Below are positions 25,237 to 37,930 of a stretch of DNA of 64,000 nucleotides, piece by piece. Numbering within the stretch: the stretch's first letter is position 1; every line of letters begins with the position of its first letter. The notes under the pieces were generated by a model. It ran no database searches. It saw only the letters and a list, made by a program, of their open reading frames with translations, and had not been told where the DNA came from. Made by a program: the position numbers and the translations under genes. Origin of the DNA: Streblospio benedicti (lineage: Eukaryota; Annelida; Polychaeta; Spionida; Spionidae); contig CM032666.1 of the NCBI GenBank assembly GCA_019095985.1, positions 45,828,703-45,892,702 on the forward strand. Direction: 5' to 3'.

Positions 25237-25415
25237 GCTGTATATGACCATCCAAGCGCCCAGGGCCGTTAAATTGAAATTTTTCTCAAACTGGGAGGTG
25301 GGTTGTTACACAAGAGTGCAGTAACTACATGTACATAATTCTTAGGGACATTTATGAAAAAGAAGGGCGAGGGCTGATACATGTGGGTGGGAAGTTGGAT
25401 GGTAGTATACAGTAC
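25237..25415. mobile_element. Small TIR repeat, copy 1
   Basis: It shares TATATGACC..CCAAGCGCCC, GCC.TTAAATTGAAATTT and CTCAAACTGG..GGTGGGTTGT with 29521-29691. The ends TACTGTA/TATAC are worn. No coding potential. Confidence 0.65.
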
Positions 25416-27632
25416 AATACTTACCTTATTTACTTGAAAAATGTATTTTGTGTACATATTGTATGACTCATATTTATATTTGGTTCTAATTTCATGGAGT
25501 GCATTATTCCTGAAGCCAAAGCCATGTAGCATGGACATTTATTTTTATTTACAAAGTTCATCTTGACACAACACAATTGAACAATAAGGCAATCAAACAA
25601 AAGAACTTTGCTGTCCTATTCATTACATGTATATATATTGGGTAAGTTATTCTGTACTTCCAGAAGCCTACATTGGTCAAGAAAAAGATTTCTAAAGCAT
25701 ATGTCTTCCTATCTCACTTCTGAAGTTATACAGAAAGATGTGATTATTCTATAGAGGTTCATGTTCATAATCTCTACATGTATGTTTATAGAAGTAATGA
25801 AGGCGCCAATAACCTCCACATTTGACTTAGAATGGTGGTCTTTGATCCCATTGATTTTGTTAATGATGTCATTATGCACCAAGGGTCATTTTGTATCAAA
25901 GCCAAAGACACAAGAGGAGGTCAATCTAGGCAGTCAAAACAGTAAGGGAATAATAACCTGGTATAGCAGGTGAACTATTGTTAGTAAACCTCTGACATAA
26001 TCATTTCTCCGCATCTCTCTCTTCTCTCCAGCAAATAAAGAAAGGCTTTAAACTAGTCTCATGAGCTGTTACATCATGACCACTGGCTTCCCACGCTTGG
26101 TCACGCTGGGTGGTAATGCAGTCAGTCCTAGGTCTCTTGGTGAGAGCACATGCCTCCAATTTTCAGCACAACAAACATAAATGCAGGTGGAAATGTGCAC
26201 TTGCTTAGATTATGCTGGTACAAAAATACAGAGCAGTAGAACATTAGATATGCTGGAGAATGGATACTAATTACAGAATCACTGAATAGTAATGATAGAG
26301 ATGGAGATTGTAAAGTATGTCCTAGTTATGATGCACTCCGGTTTTCCATTGACTGTCAACATGGTAAAATCATGCTGATGGAGTTCACTGGAATGAAAAT
26401 CAGGTGCTGATGTCTTCAGGGAATGAGAGGATAGAATGTCAGTATTGTGATACTCTAGCGTGCCACAGAAACTCTCATGTGGGAATTACAGGAAGTTTTC
26501 GAGAACGTGTTTATATGTGCATTCATATGGCATAATGACATCTTTATTGAATTGTATATTTCAATTCATTTGCACTATCTATATTATTTGATACATTATT
26601 AATCCTTGCATTTTAATAGTATTTTATGCGAACACCGTGAATTTAGAAATATATAGTTATCAACTGGTCACATGAAGATTCACATTATTGGAACTTGGCA
26701 AAATGTACAAGCTCCAACACATATATGCCTACATATTGCAAAGTGAACTTTGATTAAGCATTAATGGCATTGTGACAACTTTTCTGTCATCTACAAAAAA
26801 GTGATTACTCACATTCTGTAGTAAATTAACCTAACTTGAACCATTTGGCCTTCTTTGGTGATTACTCATACTTTAAAAAAAAGAGGGGGTTAATCCACTG
26901 AATGTCATGTGGTTTTATCATTTGCTTTCATTTTGCAAAAGGATATGCAGAAACAGAACCGTTTAATTGGAAGGGAGACAGGATATGTTGGTGTCGATCA
27001 CATAGCATGAATTTGCAGTGTCTGTGACATGTATGATTAAAACGCAGAAGTTATTTTACTTGTTTTGGAGATTTTGCTTCTCCACCCAGAAGACAGATGC
27101 CAGAATTTGGTATGTGTACAATGACAGCAGGCAGCAGCTACATGTAGCAGACGACACACTCTTGAGCTGTGTGGCAAGGAGGGGACTGAGTTTATAAAAA
27201 CTGAGGACCAAGAGCTTTGCACACCTCTATAATCTGCTGTTCATTAAACATGTGAAACTATTGGATATCTTGTAATTCATCTAAAGTCATGTTTTCAATA
27301 AGTAGTTGCAGTGTTTGTGAAATTGAATGTTTCATGTAAATTATAAAGCTTAGATTTGGATTTTTACTATGGATGCAATAAATATATGTTGAAAAATAAA
27401 TGGTGTATGGATGTTGATGTTATGAATTGACATTGAAATATCAGCTACAATCCACGTTTGCTCATATGGATACAATTGTTTTCTAATCTGATGAAACATA
27501 GAAATTGAACATGTGCTGAATTGATAGTTAAAAGAACTTTTTACTCTACATATAAAAAGATATCATGTGTTTAAATGGATAGATTATTATTTTCTATTTA
27601 GTTAATAACATTGTACACCCAGTAGTGTACAG

Positions 27633-27674
27633 TATATAGCTCTCTCAACTGGTATCAGTTTTGCCCTAATCAGT
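27633..27674 (+). promoter_or_regulatory. Possible core promoter for first exon A
   Basis: TATATAG lies at 27633-27639. TCAGT initiator-like strings follow, with A at 27657 and 27672, 24 and 39 bases downstream. This would give a 5' UTR of ~220-240 nt before ATG 27894. The flanks are AT-rich, so chance matches are likely and support is weak. Confidence 0.25.
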
Positions 27675-27893
27675 CTGATGGAATAAGCTCTGATATGGGA
27701 GAGATTACATTTCTACACTGCTGATCTTGAATTAGTACAAAATGTGAAAGGTTATTGAAAAGTAAATGGCAGTATTGGATTTATTTCCCATCTTAGACTG
27801 AATTGAAGCAGTTTTCTTTATAAAAATGGGTGACATGTAGGCCTACAATAGTTGAATCATGAGATTGATAGCTCAAACATTATAGACGTGATT

Positions 27894-28461
27894 ATGGAGC
27901 TAGAAATTCCAAAATCCCACATTCTGGATCAATATGGAATACCAATACAGGACCCATGGATATTTTCATCTAACTATGAAGAGAAGAAAAAAGAAGCACC
28001 TGCAGGGTTTGAGGCGTTTGGGGTAGGGGGTAGTTTGAAAAAAGATACAGAATCGAATGAGGATAGTCCCAATGATGGGTCGCGGCCATCTCGAAGACGG
28101 TCCAAGACAAAGAAAGGATTACAGGCAATCAAACGTGCATATCAAAGGGCAAGAAGTGCAGATCCTGTGGAGACTCGAAAACAAATGATTGATACTGAAA
28201 ATGAAGATAACAAAAGTGTATGTAGTAGTGTTTGTACAGTTAAGGATGGGCTGGATCCTGCTGAATGTGCTCCTAGTGCCAAACAGGGCTGGCTGCGAGG
28301 ACCAAGGAGAAATGCCAGCACAAGTTCAATGCAGTCATACTTGACAAACAACTATAGCAAACGTGATTTACCTGATATTTCTTTTTTACAGCAAGGAGAA
28401 GCAAAGGATTACCAACTGTGGGTGCGGTCAGGAAAAGAAGATGCCCCCTACCCACTGTTTG
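27894..28461 (+). CDS. ARHGAP20: Candidate alternative first exon A of ARHGAP20 (PH-less N-terminus)
   Basis: Seen: a stop-free frame begins after TAG at 27849; its first ATG is 27894 (ATTATGG, good context: A at -3, G at +4). It continues in frame through the exon 7 acceptor and on to the exon 7 donor. The 166 new residues before Gln of exon 7 start MELEIPKSHILDQYGIPIQD. They include a basic block (RRRSKTKKGLQAIKRAYQRA), RARSADP, and a serine-rich stretch ending in LPDISFLQ. Codon and amino-acid make-up are gene-like, unlike the AT-rich flanks. Spliced to exon 8 it would give ~1,467 residues with a partial RA domain, RhoGAP and tail but no PH domain. Function of the new N-terminus is unknown. 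Alternative: an intron stretch open by chance, unlikely at this length and composition. Confidence 0.75.
28392..28461 (+). CDS. ARHGAP20: ARHGAP20 exon 7: RA domain
   Basis: The 70-bp exon starts after CTTTTTTACAG (28391) and ends with donor GTGAGT in phase 1. It encodes QGEAKDYQLWVRSGKEDAPY and PLFG, a near match to human RDYQLWVNSGKEEAPYPLIG. The same bases are also the 3' part of a longer open frame that starts at 27894, so the segment can serve as an internal exon or as the end of an alternative first exon. Confidence 0.96.
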
Positions 28462-29476
28462 GTGAGTACATGTATTGAATATGCTTTTTAATTACATCTG
28501 TTTAATTAATTATACAAATGTAGTTTGACATGTATGATGTTACTGCAAATTGACCTGGATTATTTTCACTACCTTTCCCAAATATTTAGAATTATATTAA
28601 CCAGTAATGCACTTATTGACTTATATCAGGAATTTATGAGAGGATCCTTGTCATTTATTCCTGCTTATATTCAATGAGTCCTGAACAAATTAAAACCAAA
28701 CAACAATAGTATCATGAATAAAGCTATACAATCTCCAGGATTTATTTTTTGTGTAAGCTACCTGTACAGAATTGTTTTAATATTTGTGACAGTTTAAGTG
28801 AAAAGACATTCAATAGCTGTAGTAGTGATTATTAATAATTAGTGAATAAAAAGCCATTAAGAAAGTGTAACCACCTTACAGATACTCTTATTAATGTTGT
28901 CATCAATGAATTTTTGGGCAATAGCTAATTTTATGTAATGCCTAAAAAGAATACACTAACATCTTTCAATGACTTGAAACACATGAAAACGTACACATAT
29001 AAAGATTCTTCTAATATTATCATTTTGTCAATGTAAATTTATTACAACTATAGACCGCATACTCATATTATGTGTACTTGGCAAGTGTCAAAGTAAATTG
29101 TCCATTAACAAATACAAAATGAAAAGCTCCATATGAATAAAATATCTTTCAACAATAATTAACTAATGACAACTGTAGTTTTCTAAACACCTGTTCAAAG
29201 AGAAATAGTTGTCATTCAACCATAAACTTGTGCTCATATAAAGATTGAATAATGCATATCCATGTGCTCATTATTTAATTCTTTATAGCATTGTAAACAA
29301 CTGCATATATGATAATGATTATGGTCCTCAACAAATAATTATTAACAAAAATGGAACTTTTAACATATTTATTTTTCCACCCATAAGAAAACCATTTACT
29401 TATTGTGAAAGCATGATTTCATTATTATTTTCTAGCTCTCTTCTGCCAAACATACACAAAAAAAACATATTATTTA

Positions 29477-29735
29477 TTTTTTAAAACCAGTTTTTGAGAA
29501 CTTTAGTCTCCTTTTCAATGTACCGTATATGACCTTCCAAGCGCCCAAGGCCATTAAATTGAAATTTTCTCAAACTGGGGGGTGGGTTGTTAAAAGAGAA
29601 TGCAGTTACTACTTAATTCTTAATGACATTTAAGACAAAGAGGGGGAGGGCTGTTACGCGGGAGTGGGCACTTCGATTGTCTTATACGGTACATTGAAAA
29701 GGAGACTAAAAGATCTTGAAAACTGGTTTTAAAAA
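29477..29735. repeat. Palindrome enclosing a small TIR element
   Basis: TTTTAAAACCAGTTTTTGAG...TAGTCTCCTTTTCAATG on the left is the reverse complement of CATTGAAAAGGAGACTA...CTGGTTTTAAAA on the right. These arms directly border the 171-bp element 29521-29691. The copy at 25.2 kb lacks the arms, so they belong to the landing site or to a second hairpin element. Confidence 0.75.
29521..29691. mobile_element. Small TIR repeat, copy 2
   Basis: The ends are TACCGTATATGAC and GTCTTATACGGTA, inverted repeats of 13 bp with one mismatch. The body matches 25237-25415. It is non-coding, with GGGGGGTGGGTTGTT and GGGGGAGGGCTG purine-rich strings. Confidence 0.7.
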
Positions 29736-29789
29736 GTAAAATAATAATTTAGTTTTGTTTACGTTTGATAAAAAATGGCAGAAAAGAAC

Positions 29790-30672
29790 TAGCCCCCCCA
29801 CACACACACACACACTTTTTTGGCCAATATTGGTTAAACCTGAAATCCCATTATTTTGTTGCCTTTATGAAAAAAAAATGTGGGTCAGCTACTTTCTGTT
29901 CTATTCATTACTTTAAGTTCTTTGTTTAACATCACCTATGGTGCCCCCAATTGCTGTTCGTCCATGTTTTCATGCCCCCCACTTGCTGTTCTTCCATGTT
30001 TTAGTGCCCCCACTTGCTGTCTCTTCAATGTTTTAGTGCCCCGCTTGCTGTTTCTTCAATGTTTTAGTGCCTCCCAATTGCTGTTCTTCCATGTTTTAGT
30101 GCCCCCCACTTGCTGTTCTTCAATGTTTTAGTGCCCCCACTTGCTGTTCTTCCATATTCTTCAATGTTTTCCATGTTTTAGTGCCCCCCACTTGCTGTTC
30201 TTCAATGTTTTAGTGCCCCGCTTGCTGTTTCTTCAATGTTTTAGTGTCCCTACTTGTTGTTCTTCCATGTTTTAGTGCCCCCCACCTGCTGTTCTTCCAT
30301 GTTTTAGTGCCCCCACTTGCTGTTCTTCAACGTTTTAGTGCCCCGCGTGCTGTCTCTTCAATGTTTTAGTGCCCCGCTTGCTGTTCTTCCATGTTTTAGT
30401 GCCCCCACTTGCTGCCTTTTCAATGTTTTACTGCCCCGCTTGCTGCCTCTTCAATGTTTTAATGGAAAGTTTGAAATGTTCTAAAATATGGGTGCATAAA
30501 ATGTCTATAAATCTGGTGTAAAATGCTCTTAAAATGCACTATATACAATCTAAAATTCCAAAATTATTCCGCGGGAGCATGCCCCTGGACCCCTCTAGCT
30601 CAACCGCGCGCCGTTGGCGCGAGGGTCGGCTGGCTGTGCCCCCCCACTTTTCAATCCCTTGCTACTGGCCTG
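29790..30672. mobile_element. Minisatellite-bearing transposon, partial copy
   Basis: From GGCCAATATTGGTTAAACC it matches the element at 58775-60659. A run of ~31-bp units (TGCCCCCACTTGCTGTTCTT then CCATGTTTTAG; 29940-30465) is followed by a shared unique block (GGTGTAAAATGCTCTTAAAA, then GGGAGCATGCCCCTGGACCC) and the right end TTGCTACTGGCCTG. The left terminal repeat seen in the other copy is absent here; a (CA)n stretch stands in its place. Confidence 0.75.
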
Positions 30673-33106
30673 TTTCTTAGTGTAGTTAGAGCATTCTCCC
30701 ATTTCTTTACATCCCAAAAACAGTGAGGAAACGCTGTATGCTATTGGGATTAACCCTTAACTTTATATTCATTCATTCATTCAAACTTTAAAATCTTTGG
30801 AATGAATTAGACATAATCTGTTATGGAAACATCTTTGAAATTGATTCTGTTTTATTATGATGATGGAACAATCACATCTGTTTGAAATGATGACATCAAG
30901 CATTCAGGCTAAATAGCGCAAATTGTGTGAATCCTTGGGATTATCTTAAAACACCATAATTTGAATCATATGACCATTAAAATCATAGCCTAGCTTCATG
31001 GTATAATTCTCAATTGACTTTGGAATTAAACTGCTGATTGTTTAATTCAATGGCCCAATTAATGTTCTCATCATATATTTAAACATAGCAATTATATTAT
31101 GGTGAAATTTGAAAATAAGATTTATATATAAATTATTATACTCATTGCCTGTTGACAGTGTGAAGCATAAAAGTCAGAAATGGACCAAATAGTAGTCCCA
31201 AAAGTGGACTGTTTGGGTCCATGTGCAATTATAGGCTTTGCGTAGTCACAACTTGCAAATTACAAACCAGCTGTGCATTCCATATTTATTTGGTTATGGA
31301 AGCAGTTGCTTGGTCCACATATATTGCTGTATTGGTAATTATTATCATGAATTAATTTGTATTGTCAAATGCTTCATTATATATTAAATGCATAGATTGC
31401 AGACATAGACATTTGAATCCAGAGACTCAGCCTCCATCTTTATTGACGTAACTTCAAAGTTACAGCCAGGGCTGTATATAAAATTAGTTTGTTTTAAGAA
31501 GCTGAGATCTACCCGATAAATTATTTTGCTAAATTGTTGACAATTATTGTAAGGATTACTTTAACTATTCATACCAAGATTATATATTTTTATATTTTAA
31601 AACATTTTCAGCCTATTAAGTTGATTTAAAATGCAATTATTTTTAAAATCTATATGAATTTTGTCCTGGTATTTGGGGTGTGGTATTTGGGGTAATGTGC
31701 AAATTCCTACTGTTAATACAATAAAATGCAATTTATTCTTCATAAATAGGTTAATAACACAAAATGTTTTCAGGAAATGTTTTCATGGCAATTGGGTTTT
31801 GAGTTAAATGTTCAAGGTATGCAATGCGCAATTCTTTTATGATAGCACAATTGTGCAAAAGTGGGTAAATGACCCATTTTAAGTTTCTACTGTTACTTTT
31901 CTGATTGTATACTTTTTACACTCATATATAATTATATATATTGTACATATTTATCTGTTCTATGGCATATTTCATATTCAATATGCGATTTATGCTGCAA
32001 TAAAATATTCTTATTCTTATTATGATGCATGTCTCGGCTTAATTGTCACGTGTGCACTGCAGGGATAGACAAGTTTGTGGATCTCTCCTACCTTTTTGGA
32101 GGTTATTGAAGTTATTCTATTGACAATAGCTATTTTCACAAGACCCCTTACCCAACTTGTATAAGCAAAGCGGTGCCTTATGGTCATTCATTATGACGAA
32201 GCAAAGTATTTTTGTCATAACCGAATAGAAGGATACCATTAAACTTCAAGAATACCAAGAAGTTCATTGCATTTTCTAACGTTTACAAAGTGCACATATA
32301 ATGTGATAATGTTAAAAAATACACATCTGTTAAATAACTATGCATGAGTAACCTCATAAGTGACTTCCATTCAAATTATGTGCCAGTTCCTTTCTAATAA
32401 AACTAGCTTATACCCATTGGGACCCTACCCCCCAGTTGCCCAGTTACCTGTGTGCCTTATGTCCTGAGTGTCTACTAATGCCTACCTACGCATTACCAGA
32501 AGTACAAAAAGTAAGGTCAACTACACTTACTTTGAGTCTACCCCAATAATAGCCCTCGACACATCTTGGTAGGTAGCATTGCCGTGCAAGATTCTGGACG
32601 ATTAAGACTACCCCAATAACAGATAATTATGTAAATGTCTCATCTCAAGTTCTTCAAGCTCCCCCAAGAAAGTTTTCTGCCAGTTCCAACAAGTTTGCCA
32701 ACAAGAATTCTAATCAGATCGGTATTGGGGTGTATATATTTTGTATGATAAGCTCCCCTTCAATAGGCACATTGATGAAATTACAGAAAATGGCCACTAA
32801 CCTCTTCAACTTATGTAGAAGAAACATTCATATATGTTCCCGAGAAACTAATGAAATAGCCTCTCATAGTTAAGTGCATCCACACTGCCTCTGCATAATT
32901 TGGAAACCCGCACCCAATGAAACATTGACAAAATTGAAGTAGTCCAGCGATGAGCAGCCCGTTTTGTGCTGAACAGCTGCACCTGCCAATATAATATCTT
33001 GCATTTAAGACATTTTCTGGATTCTAGCACTGCTTAGAAGTTATTGTTGTGATCTGGGTTCAAATAGTTCTATACTTGGAAAAAGGACTACTTATATCCA
33101 TCTTTA

Positions 33107-33292
33107 TAGAGTAGAACCTCCAATAAGATCACCACTCAATTGAGACAATCTCTATAATAAGACAGTTATCACAGTCTCAACTCTCCACGCAGTCCCAACT
33201 CTCCACGATATAATTGACATGAACCATTTCTATCGAGACCAGTTAAGGACAGCCATCATGACATGTGGTCTGTAGCGAGACATTCTACTGTA
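33107..33292. mobile_element. TA-flanked MITE, relative of 10654-10817
   Basis: It starts TAGAGTAGAACCTCCAATAA and ends GACATTCTACTGTA; TA stands at both ends. The interior shows diverged GAGACCA/TGGTCT blocks like the 10.7-kb copy. Confidence 0.65.
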
Positions 33293-35236
33293 CATTATGT
33301 GATTAGCATGAGAGAAAATAGATGTCTGGTCAGTCAATATTTTTATTTTGGATGTTATATATGTATATATAGTTTCCTTGTTGAATTATTTGCTTACATA
33401 ATAGTCATTCATGCATGTATTATTATCATATGGACAATATGGAACAGATTTTCAAGACATTTTCTCTGTTGAAAAGGCTGTATAGAATTTGCTTACACAA
33501 CTGAATATACATGTATAGCATGTAGAAGTTGTAAAATAGCATTTTTAATTCATGGTGCCTGATTCATACAATCAGCCAAATACCATCCACAAGTAATTTA
33601 CACCTGGCTCATGTTTCAACTTTCACTAACAAATTATTATTGCAAGTGACTTATTATTCGAAAGAACATCTTATGAGCTGTTTGTAGATTTTGAATATGG
33701 TTTTTCTGTTTGTTCAAAAGTAAGCCTCAAGTGAGTTTACATTCATATATGTTAAAGCACTTGGTCATGCCATTTATAGGCATATAGTATATTTATATAT
33801 GAAGAAACCTAGCTGTATATTTTTTCCCAGGCGATTTATTGTTGCCTAGCCACAAGAATGCATGTGGTTTCAAAGTGAAAAAGTTGGGAACGATTATAAT
33901 AACAGCCTACAAATGAATAATTATGTTAAATTCATGCCCAAAGAATGTCATTCATAGTTCAAAAAAACAAATGATAAAATTTATTCTGAGGGATGAAATC
34001 TGTAAAATACTACTGTATATTGAATTATAGTGAAACCTTTCTTATGAATGAAACCTCCAATGTTAACCTTTCAAGATTATGTTATATCCTTGCGAACAAA
34101 GTCTATGAGCTGGTTTAATACGTTGAACTTATGACAATTATGATATGTACTTTGATCAGACTTTAACGTTCATACACCCTTCGAGACCTCAATAAAAATT
34201 GAATGTGTATTATGGACCCGTAGGTGAAGGCTGAGGGTAGAAATGAATTAATGAATTAAATACAAAATACAGCCTTACAAAAGAAACAGACAGAGGTTGA
34301 TTTAAAAAAATTATGAAATGTACATCGGACTTGTTTTTTTCATGACTTACAAAGAGTAATAGGTACAGTACAGTTTTCTGGGTAAACTGATCTGTATCAC
34401 TTAAATAGTTAGATAGCTTTTATGTATAACTTTAAACTTTATGCTTAATTAAAGCGTAGACATGGTTATATAATTACTATCATATAATTTAAAACAAACA
34501 TTAAAATGGGTTTGTCATTTAAATGAGGTAATTTACAGGTTTGTTTATAAATAGAAATACTTTAAAACTAAAACAGTTTTAAATTGATTAAATTCCTCTC
34601 ATATTAGATTCCAACTGCACTTAACAACATATTTTTTACACAATAAAATCAGTTAAAGTAATCAGATATAAAATATTTTCAGCATAAGTACTGTGCACGT
34701 GACTTTTGTTATGAGAGGATAAACATATTTTGTTTACATTTCTGAAAAGGAATACATGCAAGTTAACATTCATGCATTTAAAAACTTAAGAAGATATCAT
34801 TTAGAATAGAATTCATGTATTACTTGACAATCATTAATAAAATGTAGTTTATAAGATGGTCTTGGTCTAGAATTTGATTTCACATTTGAAATTGGGTTTT
34901 TCCTTATATTCTTAAAATGAAAATATCATCCTTAAAAAGAATCAAGTGAAAGACTTAATTATAATCATGAATATATTGCTTTTGACTATTGGAGTATAGA
35001 ATAATTACTTTATTTTCAAGAATTCATATATTTTCAAAGCATATTTCACAAGCATTGTGAAACACACATATACATGTGTATATATTTTATTATTATCAGA
35101 CACCCCATGATACATGTAATTAAATAGCTTAAATGTGTAGAGCAAGTGCTCAAGTTATGGGTTAGTGCTCAAGTTATGGGCACATAGTTTGTAGGGTTAT
35201 GTTTTACTTAAATCTCCAATGGAAACCACACCTTTG

Positions 35237-36398
35237 CAGGGATGTGAACTTACATTTTTTTCCCGTATTTTTACGATTTTTGACCCCTGAAAATTCGTTA
35301 CGTCCGGGACATGGGTTTATTACGGGATTTTACTAGTGTCAGAGAAATATGGACAGTTTCTTGAAATACAGCTTGATCAGCGCCATTTAAGCGTTCATAA
35401 CGCAATCTTTGTTTGTTAGAAACAAAATAATTTCAACTGGATCACGAAGGTAATTTATCTAGTGCGGGAAAACGTGTTTGCACACTGCTGTATTTGCGTT
35501 GTGATAAATGCATGTTGCGTCGGGAACATAGTATGTGCAGTAGGTGCGCACTTGCCATCGTCGGCTTTCACGGGTTGATCATTCACACTGCCTTTACAAG
35601 TCGTTGATCATATCAACCCGTGGGCCCAAGACCCATTATTTTGCGGATCTTGGCAGCGCTGCCAAGAAACCACCAAACAAGGAGTAACACGTCCTAAATA
35701 TTTCCGTTTTACGCGCCGTTGGCGGTTCTGCTGAGTTGCAGCGACAAGCAGGTCACGTCCTCATTATTGAACTAGGTCACTGAACATTTTGGCAGTGGGG
35801 CTTTTGATTGGTTGGATCTGGTGACCTACATTCCGGGATTTGAAGGGACTGAAATCACGGCTATATACTGCGTATATAGCCGTGATATATGACGATGCGC
35901 ACTTGCCAATATGGCTACTTTGAGGTAGGAATAGATGTCAATCTGTTGAAATTTCTGTTTATATGCTTAAAATATTAAAGTAACAGTAAAATATATAATA
36001 TACTATCATTCCTGATAGGGTTTCACATAAAGTTATCTATTTTTAATCACGACGCCGCTGCTTCAAAATGCCATTTGATGGACTTGTATGACGAAGTCTG
36101 TGACAGATAAGAGGGGTAAATAGCAAATGCTTGTTTAATCTAAATATTAATTCCTTTATCAATTCTTGTTGGATTTTTTTATTGATTTCTGTACTATCTA
36201 GATTTTTTTGCAATTATCATTTTTATTTTCATTTCACCTTAGCGTAGTTTACAATACTAGTAAATATACTAGTATTTCCCTTATTATTGTTTATTATAAG
36301 TAATAAAACATTAAGATTTGATTAAGACTTTTGCTTGAAAATTAAGATTTTTCATGGCTGTGATTAAGATTTTCAACACTGACTGGTTCACATCTCTG
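35237..36398. mobile_element. Inner transposon, CAGGGATGTGAAC ends, 6-bp TSD
   Basis: It starts CAGGGATGTGAAC and ends GTTCACATCTCTG (one mismatch between the inverted ends). CCTTTG stands immediately outside on both sides (35231-35236 and 36399-36404), an exact 6-bp target duplication. Inside are short perfect palindromes (CACGGCTATATA around 35,860; CTTGGCAGCGCTGCCAAG near 35,650). 1,162 bp, non-coding. Confidence 0.8.
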
Positions 36399-36705
36399 CC
36401 TTTGACACTAAATCAGGTGTAGGCCGTTATCACAAACAGGAGAATTAATGATTTGTTAAGTGAATGTAAAGCTTTTGAAAAGGATGTGCCCATAACTTGT
36501 AAGTAATAAAACATTAAGATTTTATTAAGATTTTTGCTTGAAAATTAAGATTTTTCATGGCTGTGATTAAGATTTTCAACACTGACGGGTTCACATCTCT
36601 GCCTTTGACACTAAATCAGATGTAGGCCGTGATCACAAACAGGAGAAGAATTAATGATTTGTTAAGTGAATGTAAAGCTTTTGAAAAGGATGTGCTCATA
36701 ACTTG
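36297..36705. repeat. Tandem duplication, 203/206 bp
   Basis: TAAGTAATAAAACATTAAGA begins copies at 36297 and 36500. Each copy covers the last ~100 bp of the inner transposon, its CCTTTG target duplication and ~100 bp of the outer element. Copies differ at only a handful of bases plus a GAA insertion. The event is therefore younger than the inner insertion. Confidence 0.9.
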
Positions 36706-37873
36706 AGCACTGTCCATAACTTGAGCACTTGCTCTATGTATTGTAACAAGATGTACAAACATGCTTAAAATCATGAATGCAGTGGAAAGTTAACTTTACG
36801 TCAGAGGTTTGATAAAATCCTTATATTGGTTGCATATTAAATTGTGATAATATCAATCTATTACTATAAAAATGGTTCTACAGTAAATATTCATATCAGT
36901 GGTATATTAATATTTTAGATAATTTGGTGATTGAGCATGAGGTAAACATTGACTGTCACACCATTTTTTAAGTTCAATGAGTCAAGAACAGAAAAACTTA
37001 TGGAAGAAAATTTATTCATTGAACTATTCAATCCTAAATTTATAAATGAACTGCCCCATAAGAAATTTATCTTTCAATAAATTATATTCTTTTTACTTGA
37101 TACCATCGTCTTATCTTATGGCTGAATAGCCATGATTCAAACCCCTTGATATTCATGGAAGCTGGTCACAAAATCCAACCAATCACAAGCTGTCAAAAAC
37201 AGAAATTGTTCTGTTTTTTCTGTTCATTTTGTAAATCGTAAGATTCGTAGTTTTGGCAATGGTCCAGTTCCAAGAAACCATCATTACAATAACTCTATTA
37301 CAAAATGTTTCGATTTATTATATAGCATGACGATGATTCCCCAGTTTCGTTACATTTATGTATCCTTCCTGAGCAGTCATTACAGTATATATTATTTCAA
37401 TATATACTTTGTATTCCTTGAAACGACTTGAAAATTAAAAAGGGTACATTTTTCATCTTAGCTTAATTATATATTGCTTAATTGTAAATTGCTTGCAATA
37501 CTAGGTAATATGATTTTCAAGATTGAAATTTACATCCTTGCAAAAGAAGAACACATAAAATTTCTATACATTGCACATTGAAATACACAGATGCACAAAG
37601 ATAAAGAAAACATGTGTATAATCTCTTCATAAATAAAAATGATATAATTCAAGTAGAAATGCTAAATGTAGAAGAAAATATCAAATAAAGATCAATTAAA
37701 TATTTTGTGTCCCAATATTTTATTCTGGTATTTTCTCTGTGTTGACAAAGATGGTTTTGATGTTTGTTCGAACATCAACAAATGTATGACAAGAAACAAA
37801 TATCAGTTGATCTGTATCAAGCACCCACTGTAGGTAGTAAAAGAGTCATCCACTTATCAATAGTAAGCCGCAG

Positions 37874-37930
37874 CCAATCGAAACGGATGCAGAGCCGTTT
37901 ATAAGGACAAGTTTGGAGGTTTTCATTATA
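37874..37930 (+). promoter_or_regulatory. CCAAT box, TATA box and initiator before first exon B
   Basis: CCAAT is at 37874-37878 and TTTATAAG at 37898-37905. A TTCATTA initiator-like string follows with its A at ~37925, 25 bases from the TATA start. Order and spacing fit an RNA polymerase II core promoter. It lies ~220 bp upstream of ATG 38143, in a slightly GC-richer patch of the intron. Confidence 0.5.

Larger units (their letters stand above)
16896..28391 (+). other. Intron 6, contains first exon A and several transposons
   Basis: 11.5 kb. It holds a foldback (17724-17867), a TIR element (18220-18774), a CAGGG-ended element with an internal long hairpin (21717-23078), and a TIR repeat copy (25237-25415). 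Its 3' part is the candidate alternative first exon A (27894-28391). The stretches 18,780-21,700, 23,080-25,230 and 25,420-27,600 show no coding or repeat signal I can name. Confidence 0.75.
35138..36736. mobile_element. Outer TIR element (GAGCAAGTGCTCAAGTTATGG ends)
   Basis: TAGAGCAAGTGCTCAAGTTA at the left is the inverted repeat of TAACTTGAGCACTTGCTCTA at the right; TA on both sides could be the target duplication. It has been split by insertion of 35237-36398, and its right part was then duplicated. No transposase frame. Confidence 0.75.

Noticed and set aside
29880-30131. Cys-rich protein over the 30-kb array, and its twin at 58883-59137
   Set aside because: Translation of minisatellite units; length variants shift the frame and the same DNA sits in a transposon.
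30523-30726. Small protein matching one at 60511-60696
   Set aside because: Both are the shared right block of the minisatellite transposon. The similarity is by DNA descent, and the frames have no start or splice context.
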